From Rhodococcus_F sp040656415 (GTDB lineage: Bacteria; Actinomycetota; Actinomycetes; Mycobacteriales; Mycobacteriaceae), in assembly GCF_040656415.1 (NCBI RefSeq), contig NZ_JBFAMC010000001.1:1674001-1738000 (forward strand): a stretch of 64,000 nt of DNA. The letters are read 5' to 3'. The notes under the pieces are model-generated. The model saw nothing but the letters and a program-made list of their open reading frames with translations, was not told where the DNA came from and searched no databases. Numbering within the stretch: position 1 is the first letter of the stretch; each line of letters begins with the position of its first letter. The position numbers and the translations under genes were made by a program. Shown in pieces: positions 8,785-17,537 of this stretch.

Positions 8785-9834
8785 ATGAAGCGAGTCACCT
8801 TGAGTGATGTCAGCCGGCATGCCGGCGTGTCTCGCTCGACAGCCTCGCTCGTGCTCAACGGCAGTCCGAGTGTCGCCCCGGAAACCAGTCGACGCGTCCG
8901 TGAGTCGATGAAGGCGCTCGGCTACGTCTACAACCGCCATGCGGCAATGCTCCGCAACCCCAGGTCGATGACTCTGGGTTTGGTCGTCACCGAAGTGCAG
9001 AACCCCTACTTTGCGGAACTTGCGATGACGCTCGAAGACGTCGCCGACCGCAGCAACTATGCGGTATTCGTCGGTTACAGTCGCGACGATCCCGCGCGGC
9101 AACGTCGGCTGCTCGACCGGTTCGTCGAGCGAAGCATCGACGGCCTGATCCTCCTGCCTGCGGACGATACCGAGGCCGTCGAGATCGACGACTTGCTCGC
9201 CACATCGGGAATTCCCCTGGTACTTCTGGCTCGTCACTTCAACCTGGGTCACGATTACGTCGGTGCCGACAATGTGGAAGCGGGCCGCCTGCTCGGCGAG
9301 CATCTTCGAGCGATGGGTGTTCGTACAGTTGCAATGGTCGGCGGGCCACAGCACACTTCGGCCCGCCGCGAACGTGAAGAAGGGTTCCGCGCTGCGATCG
9401 CCGGCGGAAAGATGTCTATGATTCCCGCGGACGGCCTGTTCGGGGAGGCGACTCCCGGCGGTGGGGCCGAGGCCACACGGCTGCTACTCGACCGAGGAAC
9501 GATTCCTGATGCAATCGTGGCCTACAGCGACATCGTGGCGGTCGGAGTTTATGCGGAGTTGAGCCGTCGGGGGCTGGAGCCGGGCCGAGACATTGCAGTC
9601 GGCGGATTCGACGACATAGCGGGTTCTGCTCATCGGACGCCACCGCTGACCACAGTGGCAACCTTCCCCACAGCAATCGGGGAAAAGTGCGGGGAACTCA
9701 TTCTCGAGCGCATCCGCCAGTCAGTGGACGGAAACGGTGGTCCAGCCCTCGACACCCGTCTGTACACCCACGACCTTGTCGTGCCCGCGCTGCGGGTACG
9801 TGGCTCCACAGCCGCGTGGCGGCCTCGTCGCTGA
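8785..9834 (+). CDS. LacI-family transcriptional regulator (first)
   Basis: A 349-residue LacI/GalR-family repressor. The N-terminus starts MKRVTLSDVSRHAGVSRSTA, a classic LacI helix-turn-helix; its recognition helix SRSTASLVLNG differs from the more usual TVSRVLN, which fits the unusual TTGGATCGATCCAA sites in its promoter. A hinge helix near residue 50 and a periplasmic-binding-protein-like effector domain (LGLVVTEVQNPYFAELA, later AVGGFDDIAGSA) follow. The frame is open 38 codons further upstream, but ATG 8785 begins exactly at the conserved DNA-binding domain. The gene lies between the SIMPL gene and the CoA-transferase operon. Its effector is unknown. The operator type at the downstream operon differs from its own, so it probably does not control that operon. 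Confidence 0.92.
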   Translation: MKRVTLSDVSRHAGVSRSTASLVLNGSPSVAPETSRRVRESMKALGYVYNRHAAMLRNPRSMTLGLVVTEVQNPYFAELAMTLEDVADRSNYAVFVGYSRDDPARQRRLLDRFVERSIDGLILLPADDTEAVEIDDLLATSGIPLVLLARHFNLGHDYVGADNVEAGRLLGEHLRAMGVRTVAMVGGPQHTSARREREEGFRAAIAGGKMSMIPADGLFGEATPGGGAEATRLLLDRGTIPDAIVAYSDIVAVGVYAELSRRGLEPGRDIAVGGFDDIAGSAHRTPPLTTVATFPTAIGEKCGELILERIRQSVDGNGGPALDTRLYTHDLVVPALRVRGSTAAWRPRR

Positions 9835-9851
9835 AGTCGGTCCGTCCGACT
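9835..9851 (+). terminator. Weak hairpin after the LacI gene
   Basis: AGTCGG (9835-9840) pairs with CCGACT (9846-9851) around a 5-base loop directly after the stop codon. The 14-base element TCCGTCCGACTGAG is repeated 19 bp downstream (9841 and 9860). No T-run follows, so termination activity is only a possibility. Confidence 0.3.
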
Positions 9852-9901
9852 GAGACTCGTCCGTCCGACTGAGCACAGAAAAATTGAACCACGCCTATCG
9901 A

Positions 9902-9913
9902 GTAAGCGCTTAC
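9902..9913. promoter_or_regulatory. LacI-type operator before the CoA-transferase operon
   Basis: GTAAGCGCTTAC is a perfect 12-bp palindrome 14 bp upstream of the GTG start at 9928. It matches the canonical LacI/GalR operator (TGnAAnCGnTTnCA). Near-identical sites occur at 13951 and 16255, next to the second LacI-type gene and its divergent neighbours. Confidence 0.75.
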
Positions 9914-9927
9914 AGTTTGGAGTCGAC

Positions 9928-11547
9928 GTGCATACCCCTCGAGTTCTCACCCCGCGGCAGGCTGCCGACCTCGTACATGACGGCGACATCATCACGGTCA
10001 GCTCTTCCTCAGGTCTGGGATGCCCCGATGCGGTACTCGCCGGCCTGGGACGGCGGTACGAGGAATCGAACTCGCCAACAGGTCTGACAAGTGTGCATCC
10101 AATCGCTGCGGGTGACATGTGGGGCATCAAGGGCATCGATCACATCGCTCGACCTGGGTTGCTCGCCCGTGTTGTCGCAGGCTCGTATCCGTCCGGCCCG
10201 TCGTCCGCGGAGCCGCCCAGGATCTGGCAGATGATCGAGAACAACGAGGTCGAGGCTTACAACTTCCCGTCCGGCGTCCTGTACCAACTGCACCGCGCCG
10301 CCGCCACCAAGCAGCCCGGCGTCCTGTCCAAGGTCGGGTTGGACACCTTCGTCGACCCACGGATCGGGGCTGGTCGGATGAATGCGATCACACCCGATGC
10401 CATTGTTCGAGTTCATGAGCTCGATGGTCAGGAGTGGTTGTTCTACGAGGCGCTGGTACCGAATGTCGCGATCATCCGAGCCACCACCGCCGACACTCAC
10501 GGCAATTTGACCTTCGAAGAGGAGGCGTCTCCGCTCGGCGCACTCGATCTTGCTTACGCCGCGCACAACAACGGCGGTGTTGTCATCGCGCAGGTGAAGT
10601 ACCTCGCCGAAGGCGGGAGCCTCGACCCGAGGACAGTCCGCGTCCCCGGCGTCCTGGTCGATGCCCTCGTCCTCGCACCGGACCAGCTGCAGACCACTCA
10701 CACGCAGTACGACCCCGCTCTTTCGGGTGAACTACGGCGACCGCTCACCACCATCGAGCCGGTTCCGTTCACGCTGGAGAAGGTCATGGCGCGCCGCGCC
10801 GCAGCTGAACTGCAGTCGGGCGAGATCGCCAATCTCGGCTTCGGTGTATCAGCCTTGGTGCCACACGTCCTCGTCGAAGAGGGGCTTGCCAACGCGGTGT
10901 CCTGGGTGATCGAGCAGGGACCAGTCGGTGGTGTTCCATTGCTCGATTTCGTCTTCGGAGTCGCGCAGAATCCCGATGCGATCATGCAGAGCTCCGATCA
11001 GTTCACCCTCCTCCAGGGCGGTGGGTTCGAGCACTCGCTGCTCTCGTTCCTCGAGATCGACCGGCACGGCAACGTCAACGTTCACAGCCTGCCCAAGCGC
11101 CGGCACGTCACTGCCGGAGTCGGCGGATTCGTCGACATAACGTCCTCGGCGCCGTCGATCGTGTTCGTCGGTTCCTTCACAGCGGGGCGGCGCGACATCG
11201 CGATCGAGGACGGTCGCCTCGACATCCGTGCCGACGGCCCTCACACCAAGTTCGTGAAGGAGGTCGACTCACCGACCTTCTCAGGCCAACGCGCAATTGC
11301 CAACGGCCAGAAGGTCCACTATGTCACGGAACGCGCCGTTCTCGAACTGCGGCTGGAAGGGTTGACAGTCACCGAAATCGCCCCCGGCGTCGACCTGCAG
11401 CGCGATGTTCTGGACAAGTCCGAGTTCGAGCTTCTCGTTGACCCGAACCTGAAAACGATGAGCGGCGAGCTGTTTTCGCCGAAGTTGCAGAACCTGCGGC
11501 TTTCGCCACTGCCCGAGCATCCACGGGTGCAGGCACTTCAGGCATGA
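9928..11547 (+). CDS. Acyl-CoA:acetate/3-ketoacid CoA-transferase family protein
   Basis: A 539-residue fused alpha-beta CoA-transferase of family I (the YdiF/propionate CoA-transferase type), which moves CoA from an acyl-CoA donor to a carboxylic acid. Seen: the N-terminal subunit-like half opening RVLTPRQAADLVHDGDIITV, the C-terminal half, and the catalytic glutamate context VIEQGPVGGVPLLDF near residue 330, where family I enzymes form the glutamyl-CoA thioester. The GTG start has a GGAG ribosome site at a good distance, and a LacI-type operator sits just upstream. The stop overlaps the crotonase start (ATGA). Context suggests activation of an imported organic acid to its CoA ester; the acid cannot be named from sequence. 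Confidence 0.87.
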   Translation: MHTPRVLTPRQAADLVHDGDIITVSSSSGLGCPDAVLAGLGRRYEESNSPTGLTSVHPIAAGDMWGIKGIDHIARPGLLARVVAGSYPSGPSSAEPPRIWQMIENNEVEAYNFPSGVLYQLHRAAATKQPGVLSKVGLDTFVDPRIGAGRMNAITPDAIVRVHELDGQEWLFYEALVPNVAIIRATTADTHGNLTFEEEASPLGALDLAYAAHNNGGVVIAQVKYLAEGGSLDPRTVRVPGVLVDALVLAPDQLQTTHTQYDPALSGELRRPLTTIEPVPFTLEKVMARRAAAELQSGEIANLGFGVSALVPHVLVEEGLANAVSWVIEQGPVGGVPLLDFVFGVAQNPDAIMQSSDQFTLLQGGGFEHSLLSFLEIDRHGNVNVHSLPKRRHVTAGVGGFVDITSSAPSIVFVGSFTAGRRDIAIEDGRLDIRADGPHTKFVKEVDSPTFSGQRAIANGQKVHYVTERAVLELRLEGLTVTEIAPGVDLQRDVLDKSEFELLVDPNLKTMSGELFSPKLQNLRLSPLPEHPRVQALQA

Positions 11548-12380
11548 CGAACCCCACTAGAACCGAGGACCCTCACGTGAATACCTCTGAATCATCCAGT
11601 GATGCAGGGCAGATCACCGTCACTCATACCCGTGGCGGCCGTGTCGCGACTGTGCTGATCGACCGCCCCGGAAAGCTCAATGCACTGACACTCGAACTGC
11701 TGGACGATCTCTACTCCGCACTGCGGGCCATCGATCACTCCGATGCTCAGGTCGTCCTTATCACTACGGCAGGGGAGAAGGCGTTTTGTGTTGGCGCAGA
11801 CGTCGCCCAGTTCTCTCGTTTCAGCCCCGCCCAAATGTGGAGACGCTGGATCAGAGAGGGGCACAGGGTCTTCAACTATCTCGCACAATTGCGGCAGCCC
11901 ACGATCGCAGTCGTCGACGGCATCGCGTTCGGTGGCGGTCTCGAACTCGCGCTGGCCTGTGACCTGCGGATCGGTGCGAGTACCGCCCGTCTGGGGCTGC
12001 CGGAAACCGGCCTCGGAACGACCCCGGGCTGGGGAGGCACCGAACGCCTTACACACGTTGTCGGGGCCGCTCGCGCCAAGGAGATGATATTCGCCCGCCG
12101 CCAAGTGCCCTCCGTTACGGCGCTGGACTGGGGGCTGCTGAACGCCATTTCCGAGCGCACCATGCTCGCGGGCACGGTGACAGAGTTCATCGATCGAATT
12201 CTCGAGGGCGCCCCCGCCGCAGTACAGGTCAGCAAGCAACTCGTCGACGCCGCAGCCGCCGGCGCCCCCTCCGCTGTCCTCGAGGCACTCGGCAGCGGAT
12301 TCACAGCAGGAACAGACGATTTCACCGCGGGTATAACCGCCTTCGATAACAAGTCCACACCGACATTCACCGGCTCATGA
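11544..12380 (+). CDS. Enoyl-CoA hydratase/isomerase (crotonase) family protein
   Basis: A 278-residue crotonase-fold enzyme. It has the oxyanion-hole motif (FCVGADVAQF and AFGGGLELALACDL) and both acid/base glutamates usual in hydratases: Glu in GGGLELAL and Glu in GLPETGLGTTPGWGGTERL. That favours hydratase over other crotonase chemistries, although the substrate is unknown. The ATG overlaps the CoA-transferase stop; a GTG at 11577 is an alternative start, and the first residues look unstructured. As the second gene of the operon it would act on the CoA ester made by the first. The transporter follows after 52 bp. Confidence 0.88.
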   Translation: MTNPTRTEDPHVNTSESSSDAGQITVTHTRGGRVATVLIDRPGKLNALTLELLDDLYSALRAIDHSDAQVVLITTAGEKAFCVGADVAQFSRFSPAQMWRRWIREGHRVFNYLAQLRQPTIAVVDGIAFGGGLELALACDLRIGASTARLGLPETGLGTTPGWGGTERLTHVVGAARAKEMIFARRQVPSVTALDWGLLNAISERTMLAGTVTEFIDRILEGAPAAVQVSKQLVDAAAAGAPSAVLEALGSGFTAGTDDFTAGITAFDNKSTPTFTGS

Positions 12381-12432
12381 ACTCCACCCCAGATTCCGGC
12401 CCGTTCAGGATCCTCTATCGGATTGGCAGACC

Positions 12433-13881
12433 ATGACTCTCGACTCTCCCCATCTGGGTGACAACGTCAATGACGCCCGGGCGACGGCCTCCGATCATCC
12501 AGAGGTAACGACCGCTGACCTTCGCAGGGCCGCATGGGGAGCCTCCGCAGGCAGCGCCCTCGAGTATTACGACTTCGCGCTCTACAGCCTTGCGGCGGCG
12601 CTGGTATTCGGCCCGCTGTTCTTCCCCAGCGACAACCCGTCAACCGGATTGATTCTCAGTTTCGCCACCTACTTCATTGGATTCGCGGTCCGCCCGTTGG
12701 GTGGCATCTTCTTCGGCCGGCTCGGTGACCGGATGGGCCGAAAGTTCGTGCTGTTGGCCACCATTATTCTGATGGGTGTTGCCAGCACCGGAATCGGCCT
12801 TCTGCCCACATACCACGGCAGCGAAGGCGACTGGTACTCCGGTGGAGCAGGCATGCTGGCGCCGATCTTGTTGATCGCACTGCGCATTTGCCAGGGCCTG
12901 GGCGCCGGCGCCGAGATGGCTGGAGCTTCGATCCTGATGACCGAATACGCTCCGAAGAACAGGCGTGGATTCTTTGCCTCGCTGCCTTTCCTCGGAGTGC
13001 AGGTCGGAACTGTTGTTGCGGCCTTGGTCTACTTCGTCGTCTACTTCGGGCACGGCCAGATCACCGACACCTGGTTCTGGCGGATTCCCTTTTTGGCCAG
13101 CGTTGTCATCCTCGGCGTGGCGATGTATCTGCGCGTCAATCTGAAAGAGTCGCCCACATTCAGGAAGATCGAAGCCAAGCACCAGATCGACGATCGTCCC
13201 TTGCAGCACTTGCTCGAGAATTCACGCCCCTCGTTGCTGCGCGGAATCGGCCTACGGCTCGCCGAGAACGGCTCCTCGTCGATGTATCAGGCACTTGCGG
13301 TCGCCTACGTCACCAGCGCGGCGGTCGGTGTCACGGGCCCCATCGGCGCACTGTCGTTGGTCTTCGCCGCAGCGCTGGGCGCCATCGTCGTTCCGATCGC
13401 AGGCAAACTCACCGACCGGTACGGGCGAGTCAGGACATACCGCGCCTTCGCGTACTTCCAGTTGGTGTCGGCGTTCCCGATCTGGTGGGCGCTCTCGAAG
13501 GGCAGTGTGGTGCTGACGATTGTCGTGATCTCACTCGGCCTCGGAATCGGGACCTGGGGCATGTTCGGCGCCCAAAGCGCTTTCCTCAGTGAACTCTTCG
13601 GGTCCCGGCAACGCTATCTCGGCGTGTCCGTTGCCAGAGAGGTATCCGCCGTTCTGTCCGGAGGTCTCGCCCCACTGATCGGGGCATGGATCATCGCGAT
13701 GGTCGTGGCCTCGGATGGAGGCGCGGGTGTTCCGGGCGCCGGCCTCGGCGCATGGGTCTTCATCGCTGGATACCTGTGCATCCTGACCTTGATCACGATC
13801 GGAACCACCTACATCACACCGGATCCGATCGACCGGGACCTCGACGATCCGCGAGATGCGCTCACCGCGACGAAGGTCTGA
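12433..13881 (+). CDS. MFS transporter, metabolite:H+ symporter (MHS) type
   Basis: A 482-residue inner-membrane protein with about twelve hydrophobic segments. The N-terminal GSALEYYDFALYSLAAALVF and the loop motif GRLGDRMGRKFVLLATI are typical of the MHS family (the shikimate, citrate, alpha-ketoglutarate and proline/betaine proton symporters). It most likely imports the acid used by the upstream CoA-transferase and crotonase, by proton symport. It is the last gene of the operon that starts at 9928. The following 123 bp hold the operator and promoter of the second LacI-type gene. Substrate cannot be inferred beyond a small polar organic anion or zwitterion. Confidence 0.88.
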   Translation: MTLDSPHLGDNVNDARATASDHPEVTTADLRRAAWGASAGSALEYYDFALYSLAAALVFGPLFFPSDNPSTGLILSFATYFIGFAVRPLGGIFFGRLGDRMGRKFVLLATIILMGVASTGIGLLPTYHGSEGDWYSGGAGMLAPILLIALRICQGLGAGAEMAGASILMTEYAPKNRRGFFASLPFLGVQVGTVVAALVYFVVYFGHGQITDTWFWRIPFLASVVILGVAMYLRVNLKESPTFRKIEAKHQIDDRPLQHLLENSRPSLLRGIGLRLAENGSSSMYQALAVAYVTSAAVGVTGPIGALSLVFAAALGAIVVPIAGKLTDRYGRVRTYRAFAYFQLVSAFPIWWALSKGSVVLTIVVISLGLGIGTWGMFGAQSAFLSELFGSRQRYLGVSVAREVSAVLSGGLAPLIGAWIIAMVVASDGGAGVPGAGLGAWVFIAGYLCILTLITIGTTYITPDPIDRDLDDPRDALTATKV

Positions 13882-13950
13882 CACGCCGGAACATTCCGTG
13901 GTCACGTTCTGGGCGGCTGGTCCAGCGAAATGGGAAGCCGGGCGATACGA

Positions 13951-13964
13951 TGTAAGCGGTTGCA
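13951..13964. promoter_or_regulatory. LacI-type operator before the second LacI gene
   Basis: TGTAAGCGGTTGCA fits the LacI/GalR consensus TGnAAnCGnTnnCA and matches the sites at 9902 and 16256. It lies about 40 bp upstream of the regulator start and suggests autoregulation. Confidence 0.68.
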
Positions 13965-14004
13965 GAGTGATTTTTAGATCTTACTCGGGGAGTCGACAGG
14001 AGGC

Positions 14005-15039
14005 ATGAGCTTGAGCGAAGTGCGAACAACCTCCGGTACTCGCCGACCAACGATTTCCATGGTTGCCAAGGCAGCTGGTGTGTCGACCGCAACTGTGTCC
14101 CGCGTGATGAGCGGGAATCCCGCCGTGAGCCCCGAGTTGGCTGCACGGGTCCATGCAGCTGCCGAGGAGATGGCGTACCGGCCAAGCGGAGCCGCGCGAG
14201 GTCTGGCTCTGGGATCCCTTCGCAACGTGGGAGTGATACTTCCCGACCTCGTGAATGCCTACTTCTTCGACGTGGTCAAGCAGATGCACCATGCCGCACG
14301 CGCCGACGGCTACAGGATGCTCGTTGCTGACTACTCAGGGGCTGCGGATGACGAGTACGCGACCGCCGTCGACTTACTCGGTCAGGTCGACGGGTTGATA
14401 CTGCTGTCCTCACGAATTCCGGTCTCCGGTCTGAAGGATCTAGCGATGCAGTCGACTCCGGTCGTACTGGTGAACAGGGTTGAACTCGGGGTGGATCTGC
14501 CCATGGTCGCGGTCGACAACTTCACGGCAATGATGGAATTGTGTGGGCACCTGGCCCAATTGGGTCATCGTCGGGTTGTGTATGTCGCAGGCTCGGATCT
14601 GTCATGGCAGAACCGCGAGAGGTGGCGAGCCGTTGAAATGTCCAAAGTGCTTGGTATCGAGGCGTTCAAGGTTGATTCGGATGGGACGATCGATGGCGGT
14701 TTCAACGTCACCGAGAGCGCACTCGTTCACGAGCCGACCGCTCTGATCTGCTTCAATGATTTGACAGCGGTCGGGGTGATCTCGAAGCTGCGCGATCTCG
14801 GGGTACAGGTGCCCGCAGATGTCTCGGTGGCGGGATTCGATGACGTCGAGATTGCACGCCACATCGCCCCGCGCTTGACCACCGTGCAGAGTCCGAAGGC
14901 GCAACTCGGCGATCAAGCCTGGAGGCTGCTGCAGGAGACGCTGCGGAATGAACCCGGCACTTCTTTACCGGCGCTGAACGCGAAGGTCGTCATCCGGGAT
15001 TCGACGGGCACTATCTCTACGGGCATGGCCCGAGACTGA
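14005..15039 (+). CDS. LacI-family transcriptional regulator (second)
   Basis: A 344-residue LacI/GalR repressor. The helix-turn-helix region (ISMVAKAAGVSTATVSRVMS) has the usual TVSRV recognition helix that reads TGTAAGCGCTTACA-type sites. Three such sites occur nearby: its own promoter, the CoA-transferase operon, and the divergent DUF993/SDR promoter. The effector domain includes LGSLRNVGVILPDLVNAYFF and SVAGFDDVEIARHIAPRLTT. A strong AGGAGG ends only one base before ATG 14005, too close to be ideal; TTG 14011, seven bases after it, may be the real start and would shorten the protein by two residues. It converges with the DUF993 gene 49 bp downstream. Confidence 0.93.
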   Translation: MSLSEVRTTSGTRRPTISMVAKAAGVSTATVSRVMSGNPAVSPELAARVHAAAEEMAYRPSGAARGLALGSLRNVGVILPDLVNAYFFDVVKQMHHAARADGYRMLVADYSGAADDEYATAVDLLGQVDGLILLSSRIPVSGLKDLAMQSTPVVLVNRVELGVDLPMVAVDNFTAMMELCGHLAQLGHRRVVYVAGSDLSWQNRERWRAVEMSKVLGIEAFKVDSDGTIDGGFNVTESALVHEPTALICFNDLTAVGVISKLRDLGVQVPADVSVAGFDDVEIARHIAPRLTTVQSPKAQLGDQAWRLLQETLRNEPGTSLPALNAKVVIRDSTGTISTGMARD

Positions 15040-15088
15040 TCCGTTCAATTCACATGGCGGAGTTGCGACTGCACTGCGTGAGATCTAA

Positions 15089-16246
15089 TCAGTCGATGCC
15101 GTGTACCGCAAAATATGCGGACGCACGATCGGCAGTGAGGTCAGGGTTGGGGAACAAGCCGATCGCGTCGGCTGCTCGAACAAGATCGGCGAGGTGAAGC
15201 AGGCTTCGTCCGGTTTCGAAGCCGCCGATCATTCGAAAATGGTTCTGCTTACCGGTGAGGTAGGCGAGCCACGCGACACCGACCTTGTAGTACTGGGTGG
15301 GTGAGGCGAAGATCAGACGACTCAATGACTCGGTGGGCCGCAGAATGGTCTTGAACCCCTGAATATCGTCGGCGTCGAGATGGGCGAAGGCCGCGGATGC
15401 GAACGGTCCGATGGCGGCGAATGCACCAAGGAGTGCATCGCTGCTGTGGGTTCCATCTCCTGCGATGAGGTCGACGTAGTTGTAGTCGTCACCGGTGAAC
15501 ACGCGGACTCCGGCCGGCATGCGCTCTCGTAGCGCAATTTCCAGAGACTGATCGAGAAGAGACACTTTGATGCCGCGGACCTTGTCCCGATGAGCGACGA
15601 TGATCTCCACGACGGTGTCTATTGCGACAGAGCGATCTTCGGCACCCCAGTACCCGTCGAGGGCTGGATCGAACACGGTGCCCAGCCAATGCAGAATCAC
15701 CGGACGTCGCGCAGCCGACAGGACCGCGTCGTACACCGTTCGATAGTCGTCCGGTCGCTCCGCAGCTCGGGCGAGGTGCCGGCTGGCCATCATGACGACG
15801 TCACCCCCGTTGGACTCGATCGCGTCGATCTGCTCGATATAGGCATCGCGGATCTCTGCGAGAGATGGCCGTTCGGATTTGAGCTGATCGGTGCCGACAC
15901 CAACGACGGCCCTGCCGCCTACGGACTTGGCCTCCGCGAGGGTTCGGACGGCGAGTTCCTTGGCAGCAGTCCAGTCCAGGCCCATGCCTCTCTGAGCGGT
16001 GTCCATGGATTCAGCCACCCCAAGTCCGAGTGACCACAGATCCCGGCGCAGCCGCAGCGTTGCCTCCCAGTCGATCTGGTCCGATGCGTTCCCGGCCGAA
16101 GCACGAATTGGGTCTGCCACGACGTGGGAAGCCGCGTAGACCTCGCGGCTGGTCGGCGGGGTTGCCCGGACGTTCAGCTTCGCTGGCTCACCGAGAACCA
16201 AGTGCATGACCGCACGGTCCGCGGCGGGAAGGGATACGGATGGCAC
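15089..16246 (-). CDS. DUF993 family protein (class I aldolase/DHDPS-like)
   Basis: A 385-residue DUF993 protein, a TIM-barrel family related to dihydrodipicolinate synthase and N-acetylneuraminate lyase. The segment VRGIKVSLLDQS carries a lysine in the right place for a Schiff base, which suggests an aldol or retro-aldol reaction, though no activity is established for the family to my knowledge. I prefer GTG 16246 because AGGAG lies just upstream and the LacI-type operator (16255-16268) would otherwise fall inside the coding sequence; ATG 16282 is the longer alternative. It is divergent from the SDR gene at 16399, so both probably respond to the second LacI regulator. Confidence 0.8.
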   Translation of the reverse strand: MPSVSLPAADRAVMHLVLGEPAKLNVRATPPTSREVYAASHVVADPIRASAGNASDQIDWEATLRLRRDLWSLGLGVAESMDTAQRGMGLDWTAAKELAVRTLAEAKSVGGRAVVGVGTDQLKSERPSLAEIRDAYIEQIDAIESNGGDVVMMASRHLARAAERPDDYRTVYDAVLSAARRPVILHWLGTVFDPALDGYWGAEDRSVAIDTVVEIIVAHRDKVRGIKVSLLDQSLEIALRERMPAGVRVFTGDDYNYVDLIAGDGTHSSDALLGAFAAIGPFASAAFAHLDADDIQGFKTILRPTESLSRLIFASPTQYYKVGVAWLAYLTGKQNHFRMIGGFETGRSLLHLADLVRAADAIGLFPNPDLTADRASAYFAVHGID

Positions 16247-16254
16247 GAGACTCC

Positions 16255-16268
16255 TGTAAGCGCTTGCT
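16255..16268. promoter_or_regulatory. LacI-type operator between DUF993 and SDR genes
   Basis: TGTAAGCGCTTGCT contains GTAAGCGCTTGC, an 11-of-12 match to the palindrome at 9902. It lies directly upstream of the DUF993 ribosome site and in the shared divergent promoter region. Confidence 0.7.
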
Positions 16269-16398
16269 TGCTTCGTGGTCATTCAGTGTATACCGTGATG
16301 AACAGCAAAGCTATGCCTCATTTCGAAGCCAACCTTCTTCGAGAAAGCAGTTTCACAACCATTGATGGCATAGCTCGTCTGAGGTCGAAGGGAGTCCA

Positions 16399-17157
16399 GT
16401 GGGCGCAACAGCACAGACCTCGGTGTCCGGTCAGTTGGCTGAGCAGGTAGCACTAGTTACGGGCGCAGCCGGCGGAATCGGGTCATCAATCGCTCGAACG
16501 CTCGCTGCACACGGGGCGACCGTCATTGGTGTTGATGCAGATCCGAAAGTGACCGAGGTGATGAGTCGGCTCGGTGGCGCAGGCCTGTGTGGGGACCTTA
16601 CCGATCCAGACCTGAGTGCTTCCGCGGTCGACCTCGCGCTAGAGACCGCCGGTCGCCTGGACATCCTGGTCAATGCCGCAGGTATTCAATTACGCACGGC
16701 AGCTGTCGATGTCGAAGACGATGGATGGCAGCGATTGGTAGATGTGAACCTCTCGGCCGTGTACCGGCTGATCCGACAGGCGATGAAGTCGCTCATCGCA
16801 GCACGAGGAAGCGTCGTCAACATCGCCTCGCTGTCAGCGGATCGAGCGGTGCCAGGCATCGTCCCTTACGGTGCGACCAAGGCCGCGCTGACCCAACTGG
16901 GTAAGGGGCTTGCCGTTGAGCTCGGGCCACAAGGGGTCCGAGTGAACACAATTGCGCCAGGCTACGTCGAAACGCCGATGACCGCTGAACTCCTCGACCA
17001 ACCGGAGATCCGAGCCCAGAAGCTGAGCCGAATCCCGCTGCAGCGCTTCGCAGACGGTGACGACGTAGCTGATGTCGTACTCTTCCTGGTCTCGAACGCC
17101 GCCCGCTATGTGACCGGTGTCGTCTTGCCCGTAGATGGGGGTTACTCGATTACGTGA
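16399..17157 (+). CDS. SDR-family NAD(P)-dependent oxidoreductase
   Basis: A 252-residue classical short-chain dehydrogenase/reductase. Visible are the cofactor motif TGAAGGIG near residue 22, NAAG near residue 95, the catalytic serine in VVNIASLSADRA and the YxxxK pair in YGATKAAL, plus the C-terminal VTGVVLPVDGGYSIT. An acidic residue (IGVDAD) after beta-2 favours NAD over NADP. The start is GTG with GGGAG just upstream. It is divergent from the DUF993 gene and shares its LacI-type operator. A role oxidising a hydroxy intermediate of the same pathway is inference from context. Confidence 0.9.
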   Translation: MGATAQTSVSGQLAEQVALVTGAAGGIGSSIARTLAAHGATVIGVDADPKVTEVMSRLGGAGLCGDLTDPDLSASAVDLALETAGRLDILVNAAGIQLRTAAVDVEDDGWQRLVDVNLSAVYRLIRQAMKSLIAARGSVVNIASLSADRAVPGIVPYGATKAALTQLGKGLAVELGPQGVRVNTIAPGYVETPMTAELLDQPEIRAQKLSRIPLQRFADGDDVADVVLFLVSNAARYVTGVVLPVDGGYSIT

Positions 17158-17537
17158 GTGGCACGGCGCCCATCCAAGCAGTCGGCTGAGCAGCGCCACT
17201 CCCGTTCCAGCCATCGGATTGGGGCTCTTTCAGATTCCCGAGTCGGCGATGCCGGTGAAGACCAGGTCCAGACGTCGGCGAAGCTGGTCGAGGGGGCAGT
17301 GTTCGGTTGCAATCCGACCACTCTGCGCCTGCGCTATCCGCAGACGTTGGGGGAGTTGGGCGGGAGAGCACCTCGACGGTAGGCCCCAACTTCGCGTACC
17401 GTTCCCTTTCCAATATGTGCCCAACACATCTGCATCAACATGATCAGTGCAGTGGCTCCGGACGCCGCGCGTCTTCGTAACATCGCATTCCAGAGGTAAT
17501 GCACATATCAGCGGCTCTGCGATACGACGACATCGCT
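17158..17537. other. Intergenic region, no gene seen
   Basis: This stretch lies between two converging genes. GAGTGGC (17156-17162) can pair with GCCACTC (17195-17201) just after the SDR stop, a possible but weak terminator with a long loop. Short open frames exist on both strands but lack protein-like composition. I see no other feature. Confidence 0.5.

Noticed and set aside
8593..9354. Upstream extension of the SIMPL gene frame to 9354 on the minus strand
   Set aside because: The extra part is antisense to the LacI gene and has no protein-like pattern; the family N-terminus starts at 8592.
16247..16282. ATG 16282 as the DUF993 start
   Set aside because: It would put the LacI-type operator inside the gene; GTG 16246 has an AGGAG site directly upstream. 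The longer form cannot be fully excluded.
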